Source: Gemmobacter denitrificans
GTDB taxonomy: Bacteria > Pseudomonadota > Alphaproteobacteria > Rhodobacterales > Rhodobacteraceae
Reading direction: 5' to 3'
Assembly (NCBI RefSeq): GCF_036964905.1
Contig: NZ_JBALHR010000009.1
Coordinates: 98,593-162,592, forward strand
DNA: 64,000 nucleotides
The notes below the pieces were generated by a model that made no database searches, had not been told where the DNA came from, and worked only from the letters and a program-made list of their open reading frames with translations. The position numbers were made by a program, and so were the translations under genes. Positions within the stretch are counted from its first letter, which is position 1. Each line of letters begins with the position of its first letter. Of this stretch, positions 42,711 through 49,679 are shown in pieces.

Positions 42711-43577
42711 ATGACCAGCCCCAAAGCCGAAGACCTGCGTCCGACCCCCGATCCCGCAGAGCACAATGCCTTTTTCCCCTCGGCCTATTCGCTGAGCCAG
42801 TTCACCGCCCCCGTCAGCGATCTGTCGGGCGCAGAATATCCCGATGCCTATACCGGCGGGCGGTGGAAATTCCTCGTGATCGGGGCGGATGAACGCTATT
42901 TGCCCATGGACAATGGCACGATGTTTTCCACCGGCAACCATCCGGTCGAAACCCTGTTGCCGATGTATCATCTGGACAAGGCGGGTTTCGGGTTTGATTT
43001 TGCCACGCTGTCGGGCAACCCGGTCAAGTTCGAATTCTGGGCGATGCCGCAGCAGGACCAAGAGGTTGTCGGCCTGTTTGACCGCTATGCCGAGCAGATC
43101 AAGGCGCCGAAAAAGCTTTCGGATGTGATCGCAACGGCGCTTGGGGATGACTCGGATTATCTTGGCGTGTTCATCCCGGGTGGCCATGGCGCGCTGATCG
43201 GCCTGCCCAAAAGCCCGGATGTGAAGGCGGTGCTGGAATGGGTTGCAGAAAAGGACAAGTTCCTGATTTCATTGTGCCATGGTCCGGCGGCCTTTCTGGC
43301 AGTGGGCAAGGGCAGCCCGATCTATCGCGGGCGCAAGATCGTGGCTTTCCCTGATGCAATGGATGCGAAAACGCCGGAAATCGGTTACATGCCGGGCCAC
43401 CTGACCTGGAAATTTGGCGAAGAACTGCAGGCGCTGGGTTTTGAGCTGATGAATGACGGCATTTCCGGCGCGGTGCACAAGGATGGCAAGATCCTGACGG
43501 GGGATAGCCCGCTGGCCGGAAACGCCCTTGGCAAGCTGGCGGCGGCCGAGGTTCTGGCCAACCTGCGCGCAAAATGA
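42711..43577 (+). CDS. hchA: Hsp31-type glyoxalase III / deglycase
   Basis: This 288-residue DJ-1/PfpI-superfamily protein has the nucleophile elbow ISLCHGPAAFLAVG (catalytic Cys), PGGHGALIGLP upstream and an N-terminal extension as in HchA. Such proteins convert methylglyoxal to lactate without glutathione, act as holdases and are reported to repair glycated macromolecules. Its stop overlaps the start of the LuxR-type gene by 4 bp, so the two are translationally coupled. Confidence 0.93.
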   Translation: MTSPKAEDLRPTPDPAEHNAFFPSAYSLSQFTAPVSDLSGAEYPDAYTGGRWKFLVIGADERYLPMDNGTMFSTGNHPVETLLPMYHLDKAGFGFDFATLSGNPVKFEFWAMPQQDQEVVGLFDRYAEQIKAPKKLSDVIATALGDDSDYLGVFIPGGHGALIGLPKSPDVKAVLEWVAEKDKFLISLCHGPAAFLAVGKGSPIYRGRKIVAFPDAMDAKTPEIGYMPGHLTWKFGEELQALGFELMNDGISGAVHKDGKILTGDSPLAGNALGKLAAAEVLANLRAK

Positions 43578-44296
43578 TGCGCGCGCCCGGGGATAGGGTG
43601 CTTGAAAGCCTGCTGCAACTGGGCAACGCAGACAGCCTGGACAATGTTCAGGCCATCGTCTGCCGTCTTGTGGCACCGCTTGGCTATGATCGGGTGCTGT
43701 TCTTTGCGACAACTGCGCAAAGCGATCCGATTGTGGATCGTATCTACTGGGCGGAAGGCGATTGGTTCGGCGACGGCAGTTCTGTCGATGCCGAAACCTA
43801 TCAGCGCAGATGCCCGATCGCCCAGCATATCCTGACGGCGCGGGGCCCCTTCTTCTGGATCAAGACGGCTGATCACGGCTATCGTGTTGTGCCCAAACCG
43901 ACCGGGTCCGGCATCAAGGGGTTTCAGGTGCCGGTTTACGGGCCAATCGGGCTGGAGGGTGCCGCGAGCTTTGGCGGCACCCGCATAGACTCCGCCGCGC
44001 GTACGCAGCTTTTGCTCGAACTGGTTGCAGCAGTCGCCTTTCGCCGGTGCCGCCATTTGCTGGATGGCGACGCGCAGGCCCTGCCGCGCACGCTGTCGGT
44101 GCGTGAACGCGAGGTGCTGGGATGGGTCGCCGCAGGGCGCAAACACGCCGAGATCGCCCAGACACTCGGCATTTCCGAACGAACCGTCGAAAATCATTTG
44201 CGCAATGTCCGTCACCGGATCGGGGTCAAGACCACGTCACAGGCAGTTCAGGCTGCCATAAGGCTGGGCGAGCTGATCCTGCCACAAGAGGATTGA
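43574..44296 (+). CDS. LuxR-family regulator with autoinducer-binding-like domain
   Basis: This 240-residue regulator has an N-terminal autoinducer-binding-like domain (about 10-165) and a C-terminal LuxR helix-turn-helix (LSVREREVLGWVAAGRKHAEIAQTLGISERTVENHLRNVRHRIGV). The canonical D-P of the acyl-homoserine-lactone pocket appears as C-P (YQRRCPIAQHILTARGPFFW), so ligand binding may be altered. No luxI is nearby, making this a solo. It is coupled to hchA and is convergent with rtcR. Confidence 0.85.
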   Translation: MMRAPGDRVLESLLQLGNADSLDNVQAIVCRLVAPLGYDRVLFFATTAQSDPIVDRIYWAEGDWFGDGSSVDAETYQRRCPIAQHILTARGPFFWIKTADHGYRVVPKPTGSGIKGFQVPVYGPIGLEGAASFGGTRIDSAARTQLLLELVAAVAFRRCRHLLDGDAQALPRTLSVREREVLGWVAAGRKHAEIAQTLGISERTVENHLRNVRHRIGVKTTSQAVQAAIRLGELILPQED

Positions 44297-44312
44297 ACAC
44301 AGCCCATCGGGG

Positions 44313-45890
44313 TCAGTCGTCGGGATGCCCGGTGACGGCAGCCCAGTCCAGCCCGAACCGCGCCAGATACTTGCGCAGCCTGTCGGCGTCATTCTGGCTG
44401 GCTTTGCCTGCGCGCGAAACGGCGAACAACTGCCGACCGGCGGCTGACAGGGTGGGGCAATCCCGGCAGGTGCGGATCACTGCGGCCAGTTGGGCACGGT
44501 CGAATTCATCAAGGGCGACGCCGGGCAGCACCGCCTGCAGCAAGGCCATATCGCCATCGGCATCGGCTGCCTGCCATTGGGCGCACAGATGGGCGATCTC
44601 GGCTTCAACCATCGGCACCGTGATCCGCCCGCGTTCGGCCAACACTGTCATCCGATGGGCCGAAGCCTGAAGATCGCGCAGATTGCCGGGCCAGCTGGTC
44701 GCCGGGTCTTCGGCAAAGCGCAGATAGCGGGCCAGGGCATCGGCATTGAAACCGGTCTTGCGGCCCAGCTGCCGTTCACTTTTGTCAACCAGATCCAGCA
44801 CCAGCGCCCGGATATCGCTGCGGCGTTCCCGCAAGGGCGGCAGACGGAACACCCATTGCGACAAGCGGGCCAACAGATCGGCCCGCACCTGCCCCGACCG
44901 GACAAGCGGGCCGGGATCATTGGCCGCGGTGGCGATCAGATGGAACCGGGTTGTCACTTCGGCATCAGACCCGACCGGACAGTAGCGCCCGGTTTCGATC
45001 ACCTGCAGCAGCGCGGCCTGTTCATCGGCGCCCAGCGTTTCAATCTGCTCCAGCAGCAGTACGCCACCATCGGCTTCGCGCAAGAAACCGGCGCGTTCGC
45101 TACCGGGCTGGCCGGTTGCGGCACGGCGCTGGCCAAACAGGGCCGGTAGGGCCTGTCCGCCGCGCAGCGTTGCGCAATTCACCTGCACCAGACGGCCCTT
45201 GATCCTGCGGCGCACCAGTTTGAGTTCGTGAATCCGGGTCGCAAGGGCGGATTTTCCGGTGCCGTGTTCCCCCAGCAGCAGGATCGGCGCATCGGAGGAT
45301 GTGGCGACCAGGTCCAGCCGCTGGGCCAGTGCCAGCATCACTGGATTGGTGGTTTCCACCCCACCCAGAAGCAGGGCCGAATGTTCGCGCGCTGCCGCCT
45401 CGAACCGGCGCTGCAGGGCGTTGTAGCGCGACAGATCGAGATCGATCACATCCAGCTTGCCCTGTGGCGGGTCACCGTCACGCGGCGGGCCGGATTGCAA
45501 CAGGCGGGCGGGGATATGGCGGCTTTCCGTCAGCAGGAACCAGCAAATCTGTGCCACATGCGTGCCCGTGGTCAGATGAACGTGATAGCGTTCGCGATCC
45601 TCGTCAAATCCGTAATTGGCGGCGAAGTCATACAACTTGCCATAGACTTCCTGAAAATCCCAAGGATCGGCCATGTCGAGGCGCACCAGCCGGACCTCGG
45701 TTTCGGGCGAAACCTGACCGATGGCAGCCGCAATCTGGCAAGCAAGATGATAGTGCCGCCCGTCATGGATCAGTTCCAGCCGGTCAACGGGAAATCCGGG
45801 GTGCTGGCACAGCTGAACGGAAGGCCGCCAGGGGCGACGCTTGCCCATATCCAGCTGGGTGCCAAGAAAGCCGATGACGACGTTGCGCAT
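44313..45890 (-). CDS. rtcR: RtcR-like regulator of the RNA repair locus, with degenerate GAFTGA and Walker B
   Basis: This 525-residue protein has an N-terminal CARF domain (about 1-180; DPWDFQEVYGKLYDFA, HLTTGTHVAQICWFLL) and an AAA+ core (about 185-430). The C-terminal RtcR-type helix-turn-helix reads LSAAGRQLFAVSRAGKASQNDADRLRKYLARFGL. Walker A is GEHGTGKS (207-214). At the position of GAFTGA, with no alignment gap to E. coli RtcR as I remember it, the sequence is AATGQP (257-262). Walker B has E281-Q282 instead of D-E. Sigma-54 activation and ATP hydrolysis are therefore doubtful. The start at 45890 matches the MRxxVxxGFxGT opening of the family. It is divergent from rsr. Confidence 0.92.
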   Translation of the reverse strand: MRNVVIGFLGTQLDMGKRRPWRPSVQLCQHPGFPVDRLELIHDGRHYHLACQIAAAIGQVSPETEVRLVRLDMADPWDFQEVYGKLYDFAANYGFDEDRERYHVHLTTGTHVAQICWFLLTESRHIPARLLQSGPPRDGDPPQGKLDVIDLDLSRYNALQRRFEAAAREHSALLLGGVETTNPVMLALAQRLDLVATSSDAPILLLGEHGTGKSALATRIHELKLVRRRIKGRLVQVNCATLRGGQALPALFGQRRAATGQPGSERAGFLREADGGVLLLEQIETLGADEQAALLQVIETGRYCPVGSDAEVTTRFHLIATAANDPGPLVRSGQVRADLLARLSQWVFRLPPLRERRSDIRALVLDLVDKSERQLGRKTGFNADALARYLRFAEDPATSWPGNLRDLQASAHRMTVLAERGRITVPMVEAEIAHLCAQWQAADADGDMALLQAVLPGVALDEFDRAQLAAVIRTCRDCPTLSAAGRQLFAVSRAGKASQNDADRLRKYLARFGLDWAAVTGHPDD

Positions 45891-46069
45891 GGTTGAATGA
45901 TCCATTGGGATAATTCGCTATACAGCAGGATATGAATTTTAGGAAGCTGCATCGTGATTCTACAAGAAAATGATTTAATTTCATATACTTATGCGACAAT
46001 TTCGATTTCCTTCATTTTTCGCGCTGGCCGGGTCACAAACAAGGGGCGAAAACAGAAGGGACGACGATC
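45891..46069. promoter_or_regulatory. A/T-rich divergent promoter region rtcR/rsr
   Basis: This 179-bp gap is notably A/T-rich compared with its surroundings. I looked for the -24/-12 GG-N10-GC pattern expected for RtcR targets and found none that fits. A TATACT hexamer at 45984-45989 is a possible -10 for rsr. This agrees with the loss of the GAFTGA motif in the local RtcR. Confidence 0.5.
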
Positions 46070-47626
46070 ATGGCAAACAAATCCGTGTTTGCATCGCTGG
46101 CGGGGCGGCTCCTGCCGCGGGCAACCGAGACCAACGCCGCCGGGGCGAAGGCCTATGCTTATGGCGCCGAACACAAGCTGACGCAGCTGGCCATGACCGG
46201 CACTTTTGGCGGCGGCTTCTATCAGGATGCGCAGGCCGAGGTTTCGGCGATGGTTGAGGCGGCGATGGCGGTGGAGCCGCTGTTTCTGGCGCAGGCGGCT
46301 GTGCATGTCCGCGAAAAGGGGCATATGAAAGACACGCCTGCGCTGTTGCTGGCGGTGCTGTCGGCCCGCGATCCGGCGCTGTTTGCGCAGGTGTTCGGGC
46401 GGGTGGTCACCTCGGGCAAGGTGCTGCGGGGCTTTGTGCAGATCCTGCGGTCCGGGCAGACGGGGCGGAAATCGCTGGGCACGCGGCCCAAGGCGATGGT
46501 GCAGCATTGGCTGAACAGCGCCACGGATGCGCAGCTTCTGGCGGCATCGGTCGGCAATGATCCGTCGCTGGCCGATGTGATCCGGATGGTGCATCCGAAG
46601 CCGGAAACGGCGGAACGGGCGGCCTTCTATGCCTGGCTGATCGGGAAACCTGCCGATACGGCGGCGCTGCCCGCGCTGGTGCAGGATCTGCTGGCCTTTC
46701 GGGCCGGGGCATCGGACATAGTGCCGGATGTGCCGTTTCAAATGCTGGCCGATCTGCCGCTGACGCCCGCGCAATGGGCGGAGGTGGCGCGCAAGGGCTC
46801 GTGGCAGATGCTGCGGCAGGGGCTGAACATGCTGCACCGCAAGGGCGCCTTTGGGCTGCCTGGCGTGGTGGATCATGTGGCAGGCGTGCTGCGCGATCCG
46901 GCGCGGATTCGGGGGGCCAAGGCGCTGCCCTATCAGCTTTTGGCAACGCTGAAGGCGCTGTCGCCCGAGGTGGATGCAAAGCTGCGCGCGGCGCTGCATG
47001 ACGCGATGGAGCTTTCTGTCGCCAATGTGCCGGTGTTGAGCGGGTCTCTTGCGGTCTGCCCCGATGTGTCGGGGTCGATGTCTTCGCCGGTGACGGGCTA
47101 CCGGCCTGGTGCCACCACGGCAGTGCGCTGCATTGACGTGGCGGGGCTGGTCGCGGCAGCGGTGTTGCGCAAGAACCCCAAGGCGCGCGTCCTGCCGTTC
47201 GAGGTGGGGGTGCGCGAGGCCCGGCTGGAGGCGCGCGACACGATCCTGACCAATGCCGCGAAACTGGCGGCACTGGGCGGGGGCGGCACGAACTGCGCGG
47301 CACCTCTGGCGGCGCTGAATGCGGCAGGCTTGGCGCCCGATCTGGTGATCTTCGTCTCGGACAACCAGTCCTGGATGGATGCGAACCGGGGCGGGCAGGC
47401 GACGGCGATGATGTCGGAATGGACCAGGCTCAAGACCCGAAACCGGGCGGCGAAACTGGTCTGCATCGACCTCCAGCCCTATGGCACCACGCAGGCGGCA
47501 GAGCGGCGCGATGTGCTGAACATCGGCGGTTTCTCGGATCAGGTGTTCGAGCAGATCGCCGATTTTGTCGCCGGGCGGATGGGGCCGGACCATTGGGTCG
47601 GCCAGATCCGGGCCGTCGATTTGTAA
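46070..47626 (+). CDS. rsr: TROVE-domain RNA-binding protein, bacterial Ro60 orthologue (Rsr)
   Basis: This 518-residue Ro60-type protein has an N-terminal TROVE HEAT-repeat ring (about 15-310). A C-terminal von Willebrand A domain carries the MIDAS motif D332-V-S-G-S336 (CPDVSGSMSS) and SDNQSWMD. Ro60 rings bind misfolded RNA ends in the central hole and Y RNAs on the outer surface, and in bacteria Ro60 can be tethered by a Y RNA to PNPase. It is followed, 37 bp after its stop, by four tandem Y-RNA-like sequences and then rtcB, all on the plus strand, so a single transcript is likely. Confidence 0.95.
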   Translation: MANKSVFASLAGRLLPRATETNAAGAKAYAYGAEHKLTQLAMTGTFGGGFYQDAQAEVSAMVEAAMAVEPLFLAQAAVHVREKGHMKDTPALLLAVLSARDPALFAQVFGRVVTSGKVLRGFVQILRSGQTGRKSLGTRPKAMVQHWLNSATDAQLLAASVGNDPSLADVIRMVHPKPETAERAAFYAWLIGKPADTAALPALVQDLLAFRAGASDIVPDVPFQMLADLPLTPAQWAEVARKGSWQMLRQGLNMLHRKGAFGLPGVVDHVAGVLRDPARIRGAKALPYQLLATLKALSPEVDAKLRAALHDAMELSVANVPVLSGSLAVCPDVSGSMSSPVTGYRPGATTAVRCIDVAGLVAAAVLRKNPKARVLPFEVGVREARLEARDTILTNAAKLAALGGGGTNCAAPLAALNAAGLAPDLVIFVSDNQSWMDANRGGQATAMMSEWTRLKTRNRAAKLVCIDLQPYGTTQAAERRDVLNIGGFSDQVFEQIADFVAGRMGPDHWVGQIRAVDL

Positions 47627-47628
47627 CC

Positions 47629-47654
47629 CTCCCCCGGCGCCCGTGCTGGGGGAG
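47629..47654 (+). other. stem-loop between rsr and the Y-RNA array
   Basis: CTCCCCC (47629-47635) and GGGGGAG (47648-47654) form a 7-bp stem directly after the rsr stop and 9 nt before the first Y-RNA-like unit. No U-run follows, so it may protect the rsr mRNA 3' end after processing of the RNAs and need not be a terminator. Confidence 0.5.
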
Positions 47655-47663
47655 ACCGAAACG

Positions 47664-47784
47664 TCCGGCGAATGCCGGTGAAACTACAGCTTGTCGCAGA
47701 TTCGAATCCTGCCTGCCATATCGGGCAGTAGCTCAGGGGTAGAGCAGTGTCCCAAAGGACGGTTTCACCACCCTTGTCGCCGGA
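47664..47784 (+). ncRNA. Y RNA-like (YrlA-type) RNA, unit 1
   Basis: The ends pair as TCCGGCGA/TCGCCGGA (47664-47671, 47777-47784). An internal loop follows (AATGCC side and ACCCTTG side), then GGTGAAAC/GTTTCACC (47677-47684, 47762-47769). This is the Ro60-binding type of bulged helix. Inside, in order, are a T arm (47696-47712, loop TTCGAAT), a looped acceptor-like stem CTGCC/GGCAG (47713-47728), a D arm GCTC/GAGC with loop AGGGGTA (47731-47745) and a 4-bp anticodon-like hairpin GTCC-CAAA-GGAC (47749-47760). The order is that of a circularly permuted tRNA opened near the anticodon/variable region. Confidence 0.85.
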
Positions 47785-47803
47785 ACCATGAAAGGAGAAT
47801 GAC

Positions 47804-47922
47804 CCGGCGAATGCCGGCAAGGACTACAGGTAAGGCACCGGGCAACCGGCATACGCAGGTTCGAATCCTGCCCCGCTTTGGCGGGTCGCCAAGCGCATGT
47901 CCTGCCAGAAACTTGTCGCCGG
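47804..47922 (+). ncRNA. Y RNA-like RNA, unit 2, tRNA-Gln-like module opened in the D loop
   Basis: The outer stem is CCGGCGA/TCGCCGG (47804-47810, 47916-47922). The upper stem is GGCA-GGAC/GTCC-TGCC with one bulged A (47816-47824, 47899-47906). The inner order is D-loop 3' half GGTAA then GGC (47834-47836), mini anticodon hairpin CCGG-GCAA-CCGG (47838-47849), CATAC, perfect T arm (47855-47871), acceptor CCCGC-TTTG-GCGGG (47872-47885), then TC, GCC (47888-47890) and AAG. The GCC and GGC can re-form a D stem, so the Ro stem sits inside the D loop. The pieces match the tRNA-Gln at 42445 (TCGCCAAG, GGTAAGGCA, CATAC). Confidence 0.83.
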
Positions 47923-47935
47923 ACCCGATCAGATA

Positions 47936-48060
47936 TCGGGGCGAATGCAGAAGGGATTACAGCTCAACTCGGGATAACCTGTGGGGTTCAAGCCCCCACC
48001 TTGCAGGCGGCCAACGGTGTGGCCGGGGTTCCCATAGTCTCTTCCCCCTTGTCGCCCCGA
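47936..48060 (+). ncRNA. Y RNA-like RNA, unit 3
   Basis: The outer stem is TCGGGGCGA/TCGCCCCGA, 9 bp (47936-47944, 48052-48060). The upper stem is GAAGGGATTA/TAGTCTCTTC, 10 pairs including two G-U (47950-47959, 48035-48044). The module contains a T arm TGGGG-TTCAAGC-CCCCA (47982-47998), a minimal CCT/AGG acceptor-like hairpin (47999-48007), a D arm GGCC-AACGGTGT-GGCC (48009-48024) and a tiny GGG/CCC hairpin (48025-48033). The sequence differs widely from the other units, yet the same pairings are kept, including compensatory changes in both Ro stems. Confidence 0.82.
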
Positions 48061-48069
48061 CCTTGAACA

Positions 48070-48206
48070 CCTCGGCGAATGCCGTGCGGCACTACCGCCT
48101 TCAACGCGCGTGGTCGCGGGTTCGAATCCCGCCGCACCCTCCACCCTGTGGGTGCGTAGCTCAGATGGACAGAGCACGACGTGTCGCCACCCCCTTGTCG
48201 CCGGGG
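48070..48206 (+). ncRNA. Y RNA-like RNA, unit 4, containing a nearly complete permuted tRNA with CCA
   Basis: The outer stem is CCTCGGCGA/TCGCCGGGG with one T-G pair (48070-48078, 48198-48206). The upper stem is GTGCGGCAC/GTGTCGCCAC with one bulge (48084-48092, 48181-48190). The module holds a perfect T arm GCGGG-TTCGAAT-CCCGC (48116-48132). A full 7-bp acceptor CGCACCC/GGGTGCG (48133-48139, 48150-48156) is joined by T-CCA-CCCTGT, so a discriminator and CCA are encoded in the loop. A D arm GCTC-AGATGGACA-GAGC (48159-48175) follows. It reads as the 3' half of a tRNA followed by its 5' half. Confidence 0.85.
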
Positions 48207-48227
48207 CCAGAAACATGAGTGAATGAG

Positions 48228-49640
48228 ATGATGAATGATGATGCACCTTCCCCCGTAACCGGGGCTGACCTGATCGGCTGGGGCCATCGTCCCGGCCCGG
48301 CATTTCCGGATCTTCTGACCCGTGCCAATGCCGCGCGGGCGCAGGGTCTTGGCCTGATCCGCATCCGGCAGATGCTGGAGGCCGATCTGCCACCGCCTAC
48401 CGCCGAACCGCTGGCGCTGCGCCGGGCGGGCGATGTGCCGCTGCATGTCAGCATCCGCGCCGAAGATGCGGATGAGCAGAAGAATGTGGCCGATGTGCTG
48501 GCCACCATGGCCGAGGTGCTGAAGACGCCCACGGTCGAGGCGGGGGCCTTGATGCCCGATGCCTGTCCGGCAGGGCATTTGGGCACCATTCCTGTGGGCG
48601 GCGTGGTGGCGGCGCGCAATGCGATCCATCCTGGCATGCATTCGGCCGATATCTGCTGTTCGGTGATGATCACCGATCTGGGCATGGTCGATCCCAAGGC
48701 GGCGCTGGATGCCGCGCAGGCGATCACCCATTTCGGGCCGGGCGGGCGCGATCAGGGCAACCGATTTACCGTGTCGCTGGATCTGCTGGACCAGTTCCGC
48801 GCCAACCCGTTCCTGAACGGCACCCGGATGCTGCACTCTGCGCAGGCCCATATGGGCACGCAGGGCGATGGCAACCATTTCCTGTTCATCGGGCGGTCGC
48901 GCGCCACCGGGCGGGTGGCCATGATCACCCATCACGGATCGCGCGGGCCGGGCGGTTTGCTGTACAAGCAGGGGATGGAGGTGGCCGAGCGGTTCCGCCG
49001 CGCACTATCACCTGCCACATTGAAGCAAAATGCCTGGATTCCGGCCGATACCGACGAAGGACGCGACTATTGGCAGGCGTTGCAGATCATCCGCAGCTGG
49101 ACCAAGGCCAACCACAATGCGCTGCATCAGGCGGTGGTGGAGCGTCTGCGCGCCGAACCGGGCGACCGCTTCTGGAACGAACATAACTTCGTTTTCAAAC
49201 GGGGTGATCTGTTCCTGCATGGCAAGGGGGCAACCCCCGCCTGGGGTGATTATGCCGAAGATGCCACCGGTTTGACCCTGATTCCGCTGAATATGGCGGA
49301 GCCGGTTCTGGTGGTGCGCGGGCGCGATGCCGCCCATGCGCTTGGCTTTTCGCCGCACGGGGCTGGGCGCAATTTCTCGCGCACGGAACATCGCCGCCGC
49401 ATGGGGGCAATGACCCCTGCGCAGATGTTGGCTGCCGAAACGGCGGGGCTGGATATCCGCTTTCACGCCGGGGCGGTCGATGCGTCGGAGCTGCCCTCCA
49501 GCTATAAACGCGCCGGGGCGGTGATCGACCAGATTCGCGATTACGGTCTGGCCGATGTGGTTGATTGCATCGATCCCTATGGCTGCATCATGGCGGGGGA
49601 TCTGCCCTTGCCTTGGCAGACAAAGCGTACCCGGCGTTAG
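48228..49640 (+). CDS. rtcB: RtcB-family RNA-splicing ligase
   Basis: This RNA ligase of about 470 residues joins 2',3'-cyclic phosphate or 3'-phosphate ends to 5'-OH ends with GTP and Mn2+. The guanylylated His is expected in SPHGAGRNFSR near residue 375. Metal-site motifs include SADICCSV (D-x-x-C), GTQGDGNHFLFIG and MITHHGSRG. It is a divergent member relative to E. coli RtcB, with an N-terminal segment of about 60 residues. Several ATGs cluster at the start (48228, 48231) with GAGTGA upstream. It starts 21 bp after Y-RNA unit 4. No rtcA (cyclase) follows; the next genes are urt genes on the other strand. Confidence 0.93.
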   Translation: MMNDDAPSPVTGADLIGWGHRPGPAFPDLLTRANAARAQGLGLIRIRQMLEADLPPPTAEPLALRRAGDVPLHVSIRAEDADEQKNVADVLATMAEVLKTPTVEAGALMPDACPAGHLGTIPVGGVVAARNAIHPGMHSADICCSVMITDLGMVDPKAALDAAQAITHFGPGGRDQGNRFTVSLDLLDQFRANPFLNGTRMLHSAQAHMGTQGDGNHFLFIGRSRATGRVAMITHHGSRGPGGLLYKQGMEVAERFRRALSPATLKQNAWIPADTDEGRDYWQALQIIRSWTKANHNALHQAVVERLRAEPGDRFWNEHNFVFKRGDLFLHGKGATPAWGDYAEDATGLTLIPLNMAEPVLVVRGRDAAHALGFSPHGAGRNFSRTEHRRRMGAMTPAQMLAAETAGLDIRFHAGAVDASELPSSYKRAGAVIDQIRDYGLADVVDCIDPYGCIMAGDLPLPWQTKRTRR

Positions 49641-49646
49641 CCGGGT
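49629..49646. terminator. hairpin overlapping the rtcB stop
   Basis: ACCCGGC (49629-49635) and GCCGGGT (49640-49646) form a 7-bp stem with a GTTA loop that spans the TAG stop of rtcB. It separates convergent rtcB and urtE. The sequence after it (GCGTTCTT) is only mildly T-rich, so termination would be weak or bidirectional. Confidence 0.4.
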
Positions 49647-49679
49647 GCGTTCTTCGGCTTGCCGGGGGCGATCCGGGGT

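Noticed and set aside
45891..46069. Sigma-54 promoter upstream of rsr
   Set aside because: CTGGCCGGGTCACAAAC near 46024 has the GG but no GC at the required 10-nt spacing; no other candidate fits.
45989..47593. 534-codon minus-strand frame opposite rsr
   Set aside because: The plus strand encodes the TROVE and vWA motifs; the minus frame is Arg/His/Gln-rich and also runs into the rsr promoter.
47664..48206. The region could be called as one or more ordinary tRNA genes or tRNA pseudogenes
   Set aside because: T and D arms are present but in permuted order, acceptor stems are closed by loops, anticodon arms are minimal or missing, and each segment is enclosed by a Ro60-type stem. A linear tRNA cannot be folded from any of them.
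47664..48206. Recurring CTTGTCGCC and GGCGAATG motifs as CRISPR or direct-repeat array
   Set aside because: The repeats are only about 9-10 nt, occur as complementary start/end pairs around structured inserts of 100 nt or more, and there are no cas genes.
47691..48218. Plus-strand frame of 175 codons through the Y-RNA array as a protein gene
   Set aside because: It covers the structured RNA units, has no ribosome binding site, and its translation is low in hydrophobic core residues and unlike any family.
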